This document shows, in pieces, positions 53,330 through 61,874 of a DNA stretch of 64,000 nucleotides. Source of the stretch: JAHCHG01 sp041394845 (GTDB lineage Bacteria; Acidobacteriota; Blastocatellia; Pyrinomonadales; Pyrinomonadaceae); contig JAWKHL010000008.1 in assembly GCA_041394845.1 (NCBI GenBank), positions 62,001 to 126,000 on the forward strand, written 5' to 3'. How positions within the stretch are numbered: the first letter of the stretch is position 1; every line of letters begins with the position of its first letter. The notes beneath the pieces are model-generated. The model did no database searches and was not told the origin of the DNA. It saw only the letters and a program-made list of their open reading frames with translations. A program made the position numbers and the translations under genes.

Positions 53330-54076
53330 ATGAACACGAATCAGATAGAAGCGATCCTGGCGGCGCACGCCGAGGGGAGGGTCTCGACCGAAAATGCCGT
53401 CCGCGATCTGAAAAACTTATCTTACGAGGACATCGGCTACGCCCGGGTCGATCACGCCCGTTCGACCCGTCAGGGATTTCCAGAAGTGATCTTCGGTCAG
53501 GGAAAAACCCCCGCCCAGATCGTCGGGATATTTGAAAAACTGCTTGAGCGTTCGCCCAACCTTCTGATCACCAGGACGACGCCGGAGGTTTTCGGCGAGA
53601 TTCGCAACGTTTACACCGAGGCCGAATGGCACGAGGCGGCCGGAGTGGTCCGGGTCTGGCGGGACAAAACCGAACTCGGCGCGGGCGAGATATCGATCGT
53701 CACTGCCGGAACCAGTGATATTCCGGTGGCCGAAGAGGCGGCCCTGACGGCCGAGACTATGGGAAACCGGGTCAAAAGGATCTGGGACGCCGGAGTGGCC
53801 GGGATTCACCGGATCTTGTCGGAGCGCGAAATCCTCCAAAAATCGCGTTGTGTGATTGTCGTCGCCGGGATGGAGGGCGCACTGCCGTCGGTGGTCGGCG
53901 GTCTGGTCGGCGTTCCGGTCATCGCCGTTCCGACCAGCATCGGTTACGGAGCATCGTTCGGCGGAATAGCCGCGCTTTTGGGAATGCTCAACTCCTGCGC
54001 CTCAAACGTCACCGTCGTCAACATCGACAACGGCTTCGGAGCCGGTTTCGTCGCCGGATTGATCAACCGGAAATGA
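53330..54076 (+). CDS. larB: Pyridinium-3,5-biscarboxylate mononucleotide synthase LarB
   Basis: 248 residues. LarB uses nicotinate adenine dinucleotide and CO2 in the first step of the nickel-pincer nucleotide cofactor. The PurE-like C-terminal domain has the repeated glycine-rich segments VTAGTSDIPVAEEA, IVVAGMEGALPSVVGGLV and ALLGMLNSCA. The N-terminus shows FPEVIFGQGKTP. LarC and LarE are not nearby. The promoter region is occupied by MITE copy 1. Confidence 0.93.
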   Translation: MNTNQIEAILAAHAEGRVSTENAVRDLKNLSYEDIGYARVDHARSTRQGFPEVIFGQGKTPAQIVGIFEKLLERSPNLLITRTTPEVFGEIRNVYTEAEWHEAAGVVRVWRDKTELGAGEISIVTAGTSDIPVAEEAALTAETMGNRVKRIWDAGVAGIHRILSEREILQKSRCVIVVAGMEGALPSVVGGLVGVPVIAVPTSIGYGASFGGIAALLGMLNSCASNVTVVNIDNGFGAGFVAGLINRK

Positions 54077-54205
54077 TTTGGGATTTTGGGTTTTAGATTT
54101 TGGATTTTGGATTGCTTTGTCTTGGAGTTTCACCGGAAAATTTTTAGAAAAGCCGAAAATTTAAGAAAAACTAATCCAAAATCCAAAACCCAAAATCTAA
54201 AATCC
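54076..54205. repeat. Heptamer hairpin repeat between convergent genes
   Basis: The left arm has GATTTTG/GGTTTTA units from 54077 to 54112, the right arm AATCCAAAATCC, CAAAACCC and AAAATCTAAAATCC at 54171-54205. It fills the gap between the larB stop and the stop of the leftward protease, so it may work as a two-way terminator. Confidence 0.87.
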
Positions 54206-54207
54206 CA

Positions 54208-55647
54208 TCACGGATTGATCAGCACGTACAACTTATCCGCCCAGTCGGATTGGCCGTTGCGCAGGATCTCGTACTGGATGTTGGCCGAATCGCGGTCGCC
54301 GAGTTTGAGGTAGGCGCGTCCGAGGTTGTACCGGGCTTCATCGAATTGCGGGTTGAAATTGACCGCATTGCTGAAGGCTTCGAGGCTTTCTTCGGTCTTT
54401 CCCAGTTCGAAATAGTTTTGTCCCAGAAAATTATAGGTCCGGGCGTCGGGTTTGTAGACTTTGAGCTGTTCAAAGACCGCCAGAGACTGAGCGTATTGTT
54501 TTTTCGAGAAATAGGCGGTTCCCAGCATTTCAAAGGCGCCGGCGTAATCTGGTTTGAGGGCGATGGCCCGTTTGTAAGCCAGGATTTCCTCGTCGGTTCG
54601 TCCCAGTTTGTTGAGCGTCAGACCGATCGAATATTGTGTTTCGGCTTTGTAGGGATTGAGTTTGGCGGCCTGACGATAAGCCTGTGCGGCCTCCTCGTAA
54701 TTTTTCAAAGCGTAATTTGAAGCCCCGATGTTGACGAAGATTTCCGACCAGCGCGGGCGCAGTCGGGCCGCCTGTTTGGAGGCCGACAGGGCCTCGCTGT
54801 GGCGGCCGAGCATACCGTAGCAATAACCGATCTGATACCAGGCCTCGGCGTAGGTCGGATCGGCATCGACGGCTTTTTCGAAAAAGCCGAGCGCCCGTTG
54901 GTAATCGTCGCGCGACAAAAGACCGAGCCCCTGCGAATAGAAACTTTCGGCCGAGGCCCGTTTATCGGCCGCCGATTCGGTGCTGAAGGTGCTGAAGGTG
55001 CGCAGCTGATCGATCTTCAATTTGGCGATCCGCTCGCTCGGGACGGCGAAGTTCAGGTTTTGTCCTTCGGCCGCCTGCAAAGTGGCGACGCCGATCACCT
55101 GACCTCTCATATTGACGACCGGCGAACCGGAGGAACCGGGCGAGATGGCCGCCGTGATCTGGATGATCTTGCCGTAGCCCGGAAATTCACGGACCGCCGA
55201 AACAATTCCGTTGGAGATCGAACCCTCCAGACCGAAGGGATTGCCGATCACCAAAATGCTTTCGCCTTCCTGTGGAATGTCCTGAATGATCGGCAGGGGA
55301 ACGGCCATCTCCTCTGGGACATCGACCTGCAAAAGCGCCAGATCGCCTTCGCCGTCAATGGCCACAACGCCCTTTGAATCGAACTTTTTGCCGTTGACCA
55401 GACGAATTTCGACTCGATTTGATTTTTCGATAACGTGGCGGTTGGTGATGACCAGATCCTTGGAGATGAAAAAACCGCTGCCCCGGGAGATGTTCCGGTT
55501 TTGCGCGTCGAAGGTTTCGATGGCGACCGCCGAGGGTTTGATCTTTTTGACCAGAATGGGCAAAAGGTCCTGTCCGAAAATCGGGAGAAAAAAGAGCAGG
55601 ATCAGATTCAGACCAAAGAGAATTTTGAAAAAGGTGCTTCTCATCAA
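54208..55647 (-). CDS. Trypsin-like serine protease with TPR repeats
   Basis: 479 residues. A signal or anchor helix (LFGLNLILLFFLPIFG) precedes an S1C (HtrA-like) protease domain at about 25-215. The triad is His in VITNRHVIEK, Asp in DGEGDLALLQV and Ser in SPGSSGSPVV. Residues 235-470 are about seven TPR units (YAEAWYQIGYCYGMLGRHSE and similar). No PDZ domain. It probably acts at the periplasmic face with TPRs holding substrates or partners. Confidence 0.92.
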   Translation of the reverse strand: MMRSTFFKILFGLNLILLFFLPIFGQDLLPILVKKIKPSAVAIETFDAQNRNISRGSGFFISKDLVITNRHVIEKSNRVEIRLVNGKKFDSKGVVAIDGEGDLALLQVDVPEEMAVPLPIIQDIPQEGESILVIGNPFGLEGSISNGIVSAVREFPGYGKIIQITAAISPGSSGSPVVNMRGQVIGVATLQAAEGQNLNFAVPSERIAKLKIDQLRTFSTFSTESAADKRASAESFYSQGLGLLSRDDYQRALGFFEKAVDADPTYAEAWYQIGYCYGMLGRHSEALSASKQAARLRPRWSEIFVNIGASNYALKNYEEAAQAYRQAAKLNPYKAETQYSIGLTLNKLGRTDEEILAYKRAIALKPDYAGAFEMLGTAYFSKKQYAQSLAVFEQLKVYKPDARTYNFLGQNYFELGKTEESLEAFSNAVNFNPQFDEARYNLGRAYLKLGDRDSANIQYEILRNGQSDWADKLYVLINP

Positions 55648-55787
55648 AAAAAATACGGGACGCCGTTCTCATAGCGGATTATAAAATTTTTATTCCCGGC
55701 GAACAAACCGCAGGCCGAAATAAAGCGGTTTTGCCCCTAACTTTTTCCACGCTTCGCGAAAAAGAAAGATGCAAAACCGCTTGTTTG

Positions 55788-55848
55788 TGATGGGTGATGG
55801 GAAGGAAGGATGAAAAATCCCATCACCTATCACTTATCACTCATCACC
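55788..55848. repeat. GATGGGT-type hairpin, short copy
   Basis: GTGATGGGTGATGGG on the left and CCCATCACC, TATCACTTATCAC, TCATCACC on the right, separated by 18 bases. It lacks the terminal repeats of the MITE copies and lies between two leftward genes. Confidence 0.75.
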
Positions 55849-55869
55849 TGCCTGAAAAAATGGGTTCCC

Positions 55870-57216
55870 TCACCGGCTGACGCCGTTGCCGTCGAGCGCC
55901 GTGTAAACATCCGATGAATAAAGCCCGAGCCATTCGTCCCGGCCCGGCGTCAGAAAGAGTTCGTCGTAGACCTTTTGGTTGAGCTTTTCGACATCCCTTG
56001 TCGGCTCTTTGTTGAGCCAGGTGAGCAGAGTCGGCCGGAGCAGAAAGTCGTTTCTGACCGAATCGACGCCGATCAGAATCTGGAAATTCGCGATCAGTTT
56101 GGAAAAATCCTCCTCGCGGAGGCCGTTTCTCTTTAGCTGTGTGCGGATGAACCCGAGGCTGTTGTCATCCAATTTATGTTCGGAACCGTAAAGGGCGGCG
56201 ATCCTCTTCCATTTTTCCAGATCGATCTGATCCGCCCCGTAACGGGTCACATCGGGGGTCAGATCTCTGACATAGACGAGTTCCGTGGCCATTTTGGAGA
56301 TGGCCCGGGGCGCGACCTCGAGCGCCGTCGGCATCTCTTCGAACTCGTGGGCGGGTTTGAGTCGGGTGTCGAATTTGATCTTTCCCTTGCCGAAGGCGCG
56401 GAAGATGGCATTATTGAGCCGGTTTCGCAGACCGTTGTATTCGACGTAGCGCATATCCTGATAAAAGGCGAGGCGTTTGTTTTTGATCTCGGGGGAAAGG
56501 GTGGGCGGCTTCCAGGCTCCCGTTTCGAGTTTGCGGGCCGATCCGACCCAGCCGGAGGAAGTGGCCAGAAAGCGGTAGAACTTTTGCGGGCTGTAAAGTC
56601 CGGGCAAACCGTCGACGACCATTCCGGTGTCGTCGAGGACGTAATGAATGCTGTTGCCGGTCACGGTTCGCTCGATCTTGCGTCCGTCGCCGAAATCGAC
56701 CGTGATCCGGGGAGCGGGGCGAACCGATTTCCAGTGGAGGATGAAACGGTCTTTCAGAATGGCGGAAATCTGTTGATTGGAATAAAGGACGGCGCGGAAA
56801 AAACGGCTGTTGGCGCAACTGAATTCTTCGTTGAGATTTCCCAGCAGACGCAGGGAAAGGATCGGTTTTCCGGTTTCGCGCGATAATTTCAAGGCTTCGT
56901 CCAGATCGGTGTGCCAGTAAAGCCCCGAAGCGTAGGCGTCCTTTTGCATCGCCACCTGATCGATCGCGAAAGAGATTTTTTCCCATTCGGGACCCTTTTC
57001 GCCGGTCGAGCGGAAGCGGGAAATGTCCTCGGCGTAAAAGGACAAAAGCCGATCGAGGCCCGTCTGCCCTTCGGCGCGCAGGTCGCGGATGGCGGCGGCC
57101 GCCTCTTCCGGGTTATCCGAAACCGCCCGGCGGGCCAGTTCAAGACCGTTTTCGGCCTGGGCCTTGATCGAAAAAATGATCATACAAAGCGACAGCAGTA
57201 GGATTTTTTGTTTCAT
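55870..57216 (-). CDS. Secreted protein with a thioredoxin-like domain lacking CxxC
   Basis: 448 residues. Signal peptide MKQKILLLSLCMIIFSIKA. Residues 95-215 follow the thioredoxin-like pattern of DUF255-related proteins: WHTDLDEALKLSRETGKPILSL, NSRFFRAVLYSNQQI, a strand DRFILHW and YVLDDTGMVVDGLPG. The place of the catalytic cysteines holds LGNLNEE, so redox activity is unlikely. The helical C-terminal 230 residues have no known domain. Confidence 0.75.
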   Translation of the reverse strand: MKQKILLLSLCMIIFSIKAQAENGLELARRAVSDNPEEAAAAIRDLRAEGQTGLDRLLSFYAEDISRFRSTGEKGPEWEKISFAIDQVAMQKDAYASGLYWHTDLDEALKLSRETGKPILSLRLLGNLNEEFSCANSRFFRAVLYSNQQISAILKDRFILHWKSVRPAPRITVDFGDGRKIERTVTGNSIHYVLDDTGMVVDGLPGLYSPQKFYRFLATSSGWVGSARKLETGAWKPPTLSPEIKNKRLAFYQDMRYVEYNGLRNRLNNAIFRAFGKGKIKFDTRLKPAHEFEEMPTALEVAPRAISKMATELVYVRDLTPDVTRYGADQIDLEKWKRIAALYGSEHKLDDNSLGFIRTQLKRNGLREEDFSKLIANFQILIGVDSVRNDFLLRPTLLTWLNKEPTRDVEKLNQKVYDELFLTPGRDEWLGLYSSDVYTALDGNGVSR

Positions 57217-57596
57217 AAGGTTCTCCTTTTTTTCTGATAAAAGTTGAACGGGAGAGAAAAACTGAACTTGCAGAATTTGGTGGGCCGACGCGGATAAAAG
57301 TTGCTTTTGACCCGGAAAAAAAAGCGGATTTAAGCGGAAAAATTTCTCTTTACAAATATTTACAATCTTTTACCAACCCTTAACACCCTTTCGGCGCGTT
57401 TTGACGTCTAATACTCTATTAAATTTTTGCTCAGCAAAAATTGAAAAAAACGCTTAAATTACATTGACAAATTGGTCAGGAAGAGAATATCTTCTTTAAT
57501 TTCCCCGGCGCCCCTGATGGAGAGGCCGGGGAGTTATCGGAACCGTTTCGGTTCCTTATTAATTTATTTTGCAGTTATAAAAAGGAATTGTAAGAA
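57217..57596 (+). promoter_or_regulatory. Promoter and leader of the gene at 57597, 380 bp gap
   Basis: A TTGACA at 57464-57469 has an ATATCT/TATCTT -10 candidate 17-18 bases downstream. An inverted repeat AATTTTTGC/GCAAAAATT (57422-57442) sits just upstream and could be an operator. The leader then has two hairpins, CCCCGGC/GCCGGGG (57503-57531) and GGAACCG/CGGTTCC (57539-57555), before AAGGA and the ATG. The remaining part shows nothing. Confidence 0.55.
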
Positions 57597-58217
57597 ATGT
57601 TCATCAAGAAAATATCCAAACTCTTTATCGCCGCGCTCGTTTTCGCCTTTATTCTGGGAGTTGCCGATTCGGCCAGCCGTTCGGTCAGCGCCGACGTTTT
57701 GAGAAAGACCGAAATGCCGGCGGAAAACGGCATCACCGGCGTTTGGCAATTGAATCCGAAGCTTTCCGATGAGGCGGCGGCGCGTTTCGGCGCCAATGTT
57801 CCGCAACTTCCCGCGCCGGTTCTTTTCGCCCCGAAACAACTGATCCTGGCCAGCGATGAACTGACCAATGAGATCACCATCAACGAAGGTTTCGAAAAAA
57901 TAATCCACACCCGGACGTTGCCGACCGACGGCAGTTCGATCTCCGGGTCGGTTGAAATGGATCAGAACTTCACCGCGCGGGCCTACTGGCTGAAAGGAAA
58001 TCTGGTGGTTGAATATCAAACCCCGCTCAACGGCAAGATCGTCGAAACGTTCGAACCGACCGATCGGCGGAACCAGCTGAAGATCGTTCTTCGGGTCGAA
58101 GATCCGCGTCTGACGCAGCCTTTGGTCATCAATCGGGTTTATGACCGGATGGCGGTTGCGAGCGATGCGGGGGGCGATCAGTCGATCGAGATCAACCTTT
58201 CGGAAAATCCGTTATAA
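57597..58217 (+). CDS. Exported protein, unknown
   Basis: 206 residues. Signal peptide near MFIKKISKLFIAALVFAF. The rest is beta-rich: TGVWQLNPKLSDEAAARFG near 47, then KQLILASDELTNEITI, ending in a hydrophilic tail. The WxLNPxxS opening is found in secreted lipocalin-like proteins, but I cannot confirm the family. It has the clearest leader hairpins of all exported proteins here. Confidence 0.68.
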   Translation: MFIKKISKLFIAALVFAFILGVADSASRSVSADVLRKTEMPAENGITGVWQLNPKLSDEAAARFGANVPQLPAPVLFAPKQLILASDELTNEITINEGFEKIIHTRTLPTDGSSISGSVEMDQNFTARAYWLKGNLVVEYQTPLNGKIVETFEPTDRRNQLKIVLRVEDPRLTQPLVINRVYDRMAVASDAGGDQSIEINLSENPL

Positions 58218-58238
58218 AAAAGATCGCGGGATTCGAAT

Positions 58239-59108
58239 TTACGAAAGATTTCGGACGAATTCCGATAGTTGGGTAAAGTTTTCCGGGTAAAGTTCGGCCG
58301 GTAATCTGCGGCGGATGCCGGGGTTTTGAAATCCGCGTCCGCCGAGCACGACCGAGGCGTTGCGCCGGGGCTGGCTTTCGGAAAAATCCTTGTAATCGCG
58401 CGACAGCCGTTCGATGTCGGCCATGATGGTCGAGGAAATGCAGATCAGTTTCGGCGACAAATGAGAGATCTCTTCCGTCAACGAATAAAGCGGAAGATTG
58501 GCGCCGAAATTTACCACGTCCCAACCCTCGCTTTCAAAGATGATCTGCGCCAGATGGGTCGGGAGTTCGTGAAAATCGCCCTCGATCGCACAGCAGACGG
58601 CGGTTTTACCGTTCGGGTCGCAGACGGGAACGACGCATCTCAATTTGTAGAGAGAGGAGATGGCCGTTCTGGTGGCCAGATGTTCCTGCGCCACGGTCAA
58701 TTCTCCGGCGACCCACAGCTCTCCGATTTTTCTCATCGCCGGAGCGAGCAGGTCGTCAAACAGGCCCGAGAGATTTTTTTCGTGTAAAAAGTAATTGATC
58801 AGAAGGTTGGCGGCCTCCTCTTCACAGCCGGCGACCAGCGCCCGAAAATAGGAACAATCGGAAAGGTTTTTGTTCGGACGACGACGGGCAACGGCCGCAT
58901 TGATCGATTCATCCCCGTGACTTTTTTTCAGACCCAGATCCTGTTCGAGCTGAAACCGGGCGACCTCCTCGGCGCGAAACCGGCGATGTCCCCCGCTGGT
59001 CCTTTCGGATTTCAGGACTCCGGCATCATCCCACCGTTTGACCGTCGCATCGCTGACGCTGCACAGGCGCGCAACTTCCTTGGTCGTTAAACTTTTCGAA
59101 ATCGGCAT
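58239..59108 (-). CDS. MerR-type regulator with cobalamin-binding domains
   Basis: 289 residues. An N-terminal MerR winged helix (TTKEVARLCSVSDATVKRW, then SGGHRRFR) covers 5-60. A linker leads to a B12-binding cap helix bundle at 85-165 (GELWVAGELTVAQEHLATR) and a Rossmann-like cobalamin domain at 167-280 with the motif EGDFHELPTHL, whose His is placed to bind cobalt. CarH-type regulators sense light with AdoCbl or sense B12; which applies here is unknown. Its promoter lies in the gap that also holds the RNA candidate. Confidence 0.87.
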   Translation of the reverse strand: MPISKSLTTKEVARLCSVSDATVKRWDDAGVLKSERTSGGHRRFRAEEVARFQLEQDLGLKKSHGDESINAAVARRRPNKNLSDCSYFRALVAGCEEEAANLLINYFLHEKNLSGLFDDLLAPAMRKIGELWVAGELTVAQEHLATRTAISSLYKLRCVVPVCDPNGKTAVCCAIEGDFHELPTHLAQIIFESEGWDVVNFGANLPLYSLTEEISHLSPKLICISSTIMADIERLSRDYKDFSESQPRRNASVVLGGRGFQNPGIRRRLPAELYPENFTQLSEFVRNLS

Positions 59109-59296
59109 AATTTGAATTCATTCTAATAAATAATTTTCCGTTTTGGAAAAAAGATCGCTCAATGGAGATATTGCAGGTTGATTTATTTACCCGCTAGTAT
59201 TTTACATAAAACGCACAAAACGCACAAACCACAAATAAGAAAACGATGGAAACGAAGGTTTTTTCCAAAAAAAATGAAAATAGTTGCAAAAAATGC
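59109..59296. other. Upstream part of the gene-free stretch
   Basis: AT-rich with ACGCACAAAACGCACAAAC direct repeats near 59210. It holds the start region of the leftward MerR gene. No ORF. Confidence 0.5.
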
Positions 59297-59325
59297 TTGA
59301 CAGGATGAGTGCGGTTTTGTAATAT
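59297..59325 (+). promoter_or_regulatory. Consensus sigma-70 promoter
   Basis: TTGACA at 59297-59302 and TAATAT at 59320-59325 with an ideal 17-bp spacer. The predicted transcript starts near 59332 and no protein-coding gene follows for 590 bp. Confidence 0.9.
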
Positions 59326-59331
59326 GAGAAT

Positions 59332-59634
59332 CGCTCAAACCGCTCAAGCTTGCAATTATTGTGCTGTCGTAAAAAATTGCTTTGGGGGGGTGAGCAATTG
59401 AAACTGAGGTTACGCATTTGAAGAGACATCCCATAATTAAGTGATGGTGTTTGGACTCAGGGAATTGGGAAAGTCCTTATTCTCGACGGTCTTTAATTGA
59501 GCCATTTTCAACTGCGAAACCTCATTGGAACGAACAAGGGAAGGTTAGAACAAGCAGGGCAGTATCAAACGAGCAAGGATGGGCAAAAAAGCATCTCCGG
59601 TCTTTTCCCGAAAGGACCGGAGATGCTTTTTTTT
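59332..59634 (+). ncRNA. Candidate structured non-coding RNA
   Basis: About 300 nt between a perfect promoter and a strong terminator with no credible ORF. A central helix pairs 59405-59422 (TGAGGTTACGCATTTGAA) with 59507-59524 (TTCAACTGCGAAACCTCA) at 16 of 18 positions. Within it, AATTAA pairs TTAATT (59435/59493) and GGACT pairs AGTCC (59453-59476). The outer ends may pair as GCTTG/CAAGC and GCTC/GAGC. A run of seven Gs stands at 59384-59390. It is not recognisable as tmRNA, RNase P, SRP RNA or a standard riboswitch. A 6S-like rod is conceivable but the length and the internal hairpin do not fit. Confidence 0.65.
59585..59634 (+). terminator. Rho-independent terminator of the RNA candidate
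   Basis: GCATCTCCGGTC and GACCGGAGATGC pair perfectly, extended by a T/A stem around a CCCG loop and by the flanking A6/T8 runs. Confidence 0.96.
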
Positions 59635-59729
59635 CCCGGGCGAAATTTTCAACCTCCGGCCATTATTTTTTACCGGTTGTTGATATGGACCGGCAAAAAA
59701 ATTAACATCAAATGCCGAAAAAAGTTAAT

Positions 59730-59910
59730 TGCTCTGTAAATAAAAAAAACTGAAGTTTTGTTAAATTTGTGATGGGTGATGAGTGATGGGTGATGGGATA
59801 AAACTTAATTGTCTGAATATCCGGATCTACTGTCTGATATTATCTGGTTAACTTTTCACCCATCACCCATCACCCATCACTAAACTCTAGTTTTTTTTAT
59901 TTACAGAGTA
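59730..59910 (-). mobile_element. MITE-like element, copy 2 (inverted)
   Basis: 181 bp, the reverse complement of the element at 53136-53301, with the same terminal repeats (CTCTGTAAATAAAAAA and TTATTTACAGAG) and the same centre around AGATCCGGAT/ATCCGGATCT. It has four heptamer units where copy 1 has two, so the heptamer number varies. The flanks are AT-rich and give no clean target duplication. It ends 14 bp before the next start codon. Confidence 0.85.
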
Positions 59911-59924
59911 ATAATTTATTGCCG

Positions 59925-60365
59925 ATGACCAAAATCATTTTCATTTTGCAGATGATCTCAACGCTCTGGATGGCCGGTTTGATCTGGACGATCCAATTGG
60001 TTCATTACCCGTTTTTCTCACAGGTCAGGGCCGAGAATTTTGCTTCCTTTCACGCCTCGCACACTTTTTGGATGGGGCCGCTGGCCGTTCCGGCGATGAT
60101 CATCGAACTTGTCACATCGGTTCTGTTGATCCTTTTTCCGCCCGAAATGATCGATCCCGTTTGGCTCTGGGCCGGGTTGATCCTGACCCTCGTCACCTGG
60201 TTTTCGACCGCTTTCTGGCAGATCCCGCTTCATCGTCGCCTCTCCGGCGGTTTCGATTCGGCCGCCCAACTTCGCCTCGTCAACACCAACTGGATCCGGA
60301 CCGCCGCCTGGAGTTTGCGGGCCGGACTGGTGATTTTCTGGGCCTGGAAAGTTATCGGCATTTAG
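59925..60365 (+). CDS. Membrane protein with four helices, unknown
   Basis: 147 residues from the ATG at 59925. Four hydrophobic segments lie near 3-25, 48-70, 78-100 and 122-145. The motif LVHYPFF at about 26 followed by FHASHTFW near 44 recurs in a widespread family of small membrane proteins that I cannot name. MITE copy 2 ends directly upstream, so its promoter may lie within that element. Confidence 0.75.
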   Translation: MTKIIFILQMISTLWMAGLIWTIQLVHYPFFSQVRAENFASFHASHTFWMGPLAVPAMIIELVTSVLLILFPPEMIDPVWLWAGLILTLVTWFSTAFWQIPLHRRLSGGFDSAAQLRLVNTNWIRTAAWSLRAGLVIFWAWKVIGI

Positions 60366-60445
60366 CCTTTTTGTAAAACCCCCGGATTCGGTTAGAATTC
60401 ATATTTAATTCTGAAATGGTTGGAAATTTGGAAAATTTAATAGAT

Positions 60446-61744
60446 ATGAACAAACTTTTTACAGCAGATTTAACCGAGGTCGATCCGGTCATCGCCGGGG
60501 CGATCAACAATGAGATCAAACGTCAGACGGACGGTTTGGAACTGATCGCTTCGGAGAATTTCGTCTCCGAAGCCGTCTTGCAGGCGATGGGCACGGTTTT
60601 CACCAACAAATACGCCGAGGGCTACCCGAAAAAGCGTTATTACGGCGGGTGCGAGTTCGCCGATGTGGTCGAACAGACGGCCATCGACCGGGCCAAAGAG
60701 ATCTTCGGAGCCGAACACGCCAACGTTCAGCCCCATTCCGGCGCGCAGGCCAATATGGCCGTTTTTTTGGCGGCTCTCGAACACGGCGACCGGATTCTGG
60801 GAATGAACCTCTCGCACGGCGGTCATCTGACGCACGGGCATCCGATGAATTTTTCCGGGATCAATTTCGAAGTCTCCGATTACGGCGTCAACCGCGAAAC
60901 CGAGCAGATCGATTACGACGAATTGCAAGCCATCGCCGAAGAAAAGCGGCCGAAGATGATCATCTGCGGCGCGTCGGCCTATCCGCGAACGATTGATTTC
61001 GCCCGGATCGGCCGGATCGCCGAATCGGTCGGCGCGGTTGTCATGGCCGACATCGCCCACATCGCCGGGCTGGTCGCCGTCGGACTGCATCCGTCGCCGG
61101 TCCCGCATTGTCAGTACGTTACAACGACGACCCACAAAACCCTGCGAGGGCCGCGCGGAGGGCTTGTTTTGTGCCGCGAAGAATCGGCCAAGGCCGTCGA
61201 TAAGGCGGTTTTTCCCGGCGTTCAGGGCGGCCCGCTGGTCCATATCATCGCCGCCAAGGCGGTCGCTTTCGGTGAAGCGCTGAGGGAGGATTTCCGCGAT
61301 TATCAACAGCAGATCCTCGACAACGCGCAGGCGCTGGCCGAAGAACTCAAGGCCCAGGGCCTGCGTCTGGTTTCCGGCGGGACCGACAATCACCTGATCC
61401 TGGTCGATGTTTTTCAGGACGGCGCGGGGATAACCGGCAAGAAGGCCGAAAAAGCCCTCGATGAGGTTCACATCACGGTCAATAAAAACACCATTCCCTT
61501 TGACACCAATTCGCCCTTTACGGCATCCGGCATCCGGCTCGGAACGCCGGCTCTGACAACCCGGGGAATGAAAGAGGAGGAGATGCGCCTGATCGCTCGT
61601 TTGATCGCCTCGATCGTCCGCGAACCCGATTCCGAAGAGATAAAATCGCGGGTCCGGGAAGATGTTCTCGAACTGACCGAAAACTTTCCGCTTTACGCGC
61701 ATCGTTTGATGAACGAGAGAACGGAAACCCTCTCGGCGAGCTAG
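60446..61744 (+). CDS. glyA: Serine hydroxymethyltransferase
   Basis: 432 residues from the ATG at 60446 (MNKLFTADLTEVDP). PLP enzyme converting serine and tetrahydrofolate to glycine and 5,10-methylene-THF. The PLP lysine is in TTTTHKTLRGPRGG near residue 230; the start of the active site is ELIASENFVS and the substrate loop is YAEGYPKKRYYGG. An in-frame start ten codons earlier is possible. A perfect 15-bp hairpin follows. Confidence 0.97.
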   Translation: MNKLFTADLTEVDPVIAGAINNEIKRQTDGLELIASENFVSEAVLQAMGTVFTNKYAEGYPKKRYYGGCEFADVVEQTAIDRAKEIFGAEHANVQPHSGAQANMAVFLAALEHGDRILGMNLSHGGHLTHGHPMNFSGINFEVSDYGVNRETEQIDYDELQAIAEEKRPKMIICGASAYPRTIDFARIGRIAESVGAVVMADIAHIAGLVAVGLHPSPVPHCQYVTTTTHKTLRGPRGGLVLCREESAKAVDKAVFPGVQGGPLVHIIAAKAVAFGEALREDFRDYQQQILDNAQALAEELKAQGLRLVSGGTDNHLILVDVFQDGAGITGKKAEKALDEVHITVNKNTIPFDTNSPFTASGIRLGTPALTTRGMKEEEMRLIARLIASIVREPDSEEIKSRVREDVLELTENFPLYAHRLMNERTETLSAS

Positions 61745-61801
61745 AAAGTCTTTTCCGGTCGAGCTTTCCGAAAAAAGCCTTGGAATCAACGGCCGTGTTG
61801 A

Positions 61802-61846
61802 AAAACCGCATCGATCGAAATTGTCAAATCGGATCGATGCGGTTTT
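61802..61846 (+). terminator. Hairpin terminator after glyA
   Basis: AAAACCGCATCGATC and GATCGATGCGGTTTT pair perfectly over 15 bp with a 15-base loop. The T-run is short (four). Confidence 0.75.
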
Positions 61847-61874
61847 GCTCGCCGGAAAAAATAATTGAAGTGCC

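Noticed and set aside
59332..59590. 6S RNA, tmRNA or RNase P RNA
   Set aside because: None of the conserved landmarks I know (tmRNA acceptor and tag frame, RNase P core motifs, the 6S central bubble with matching arm lengths) could be placed, so the class is left open.
59451..59739. Two overlapping short frames on the plus strand
   Set aside because: They cross the terminator hairpin of the RNA candidate; no ribosome site and no protein-like composition.
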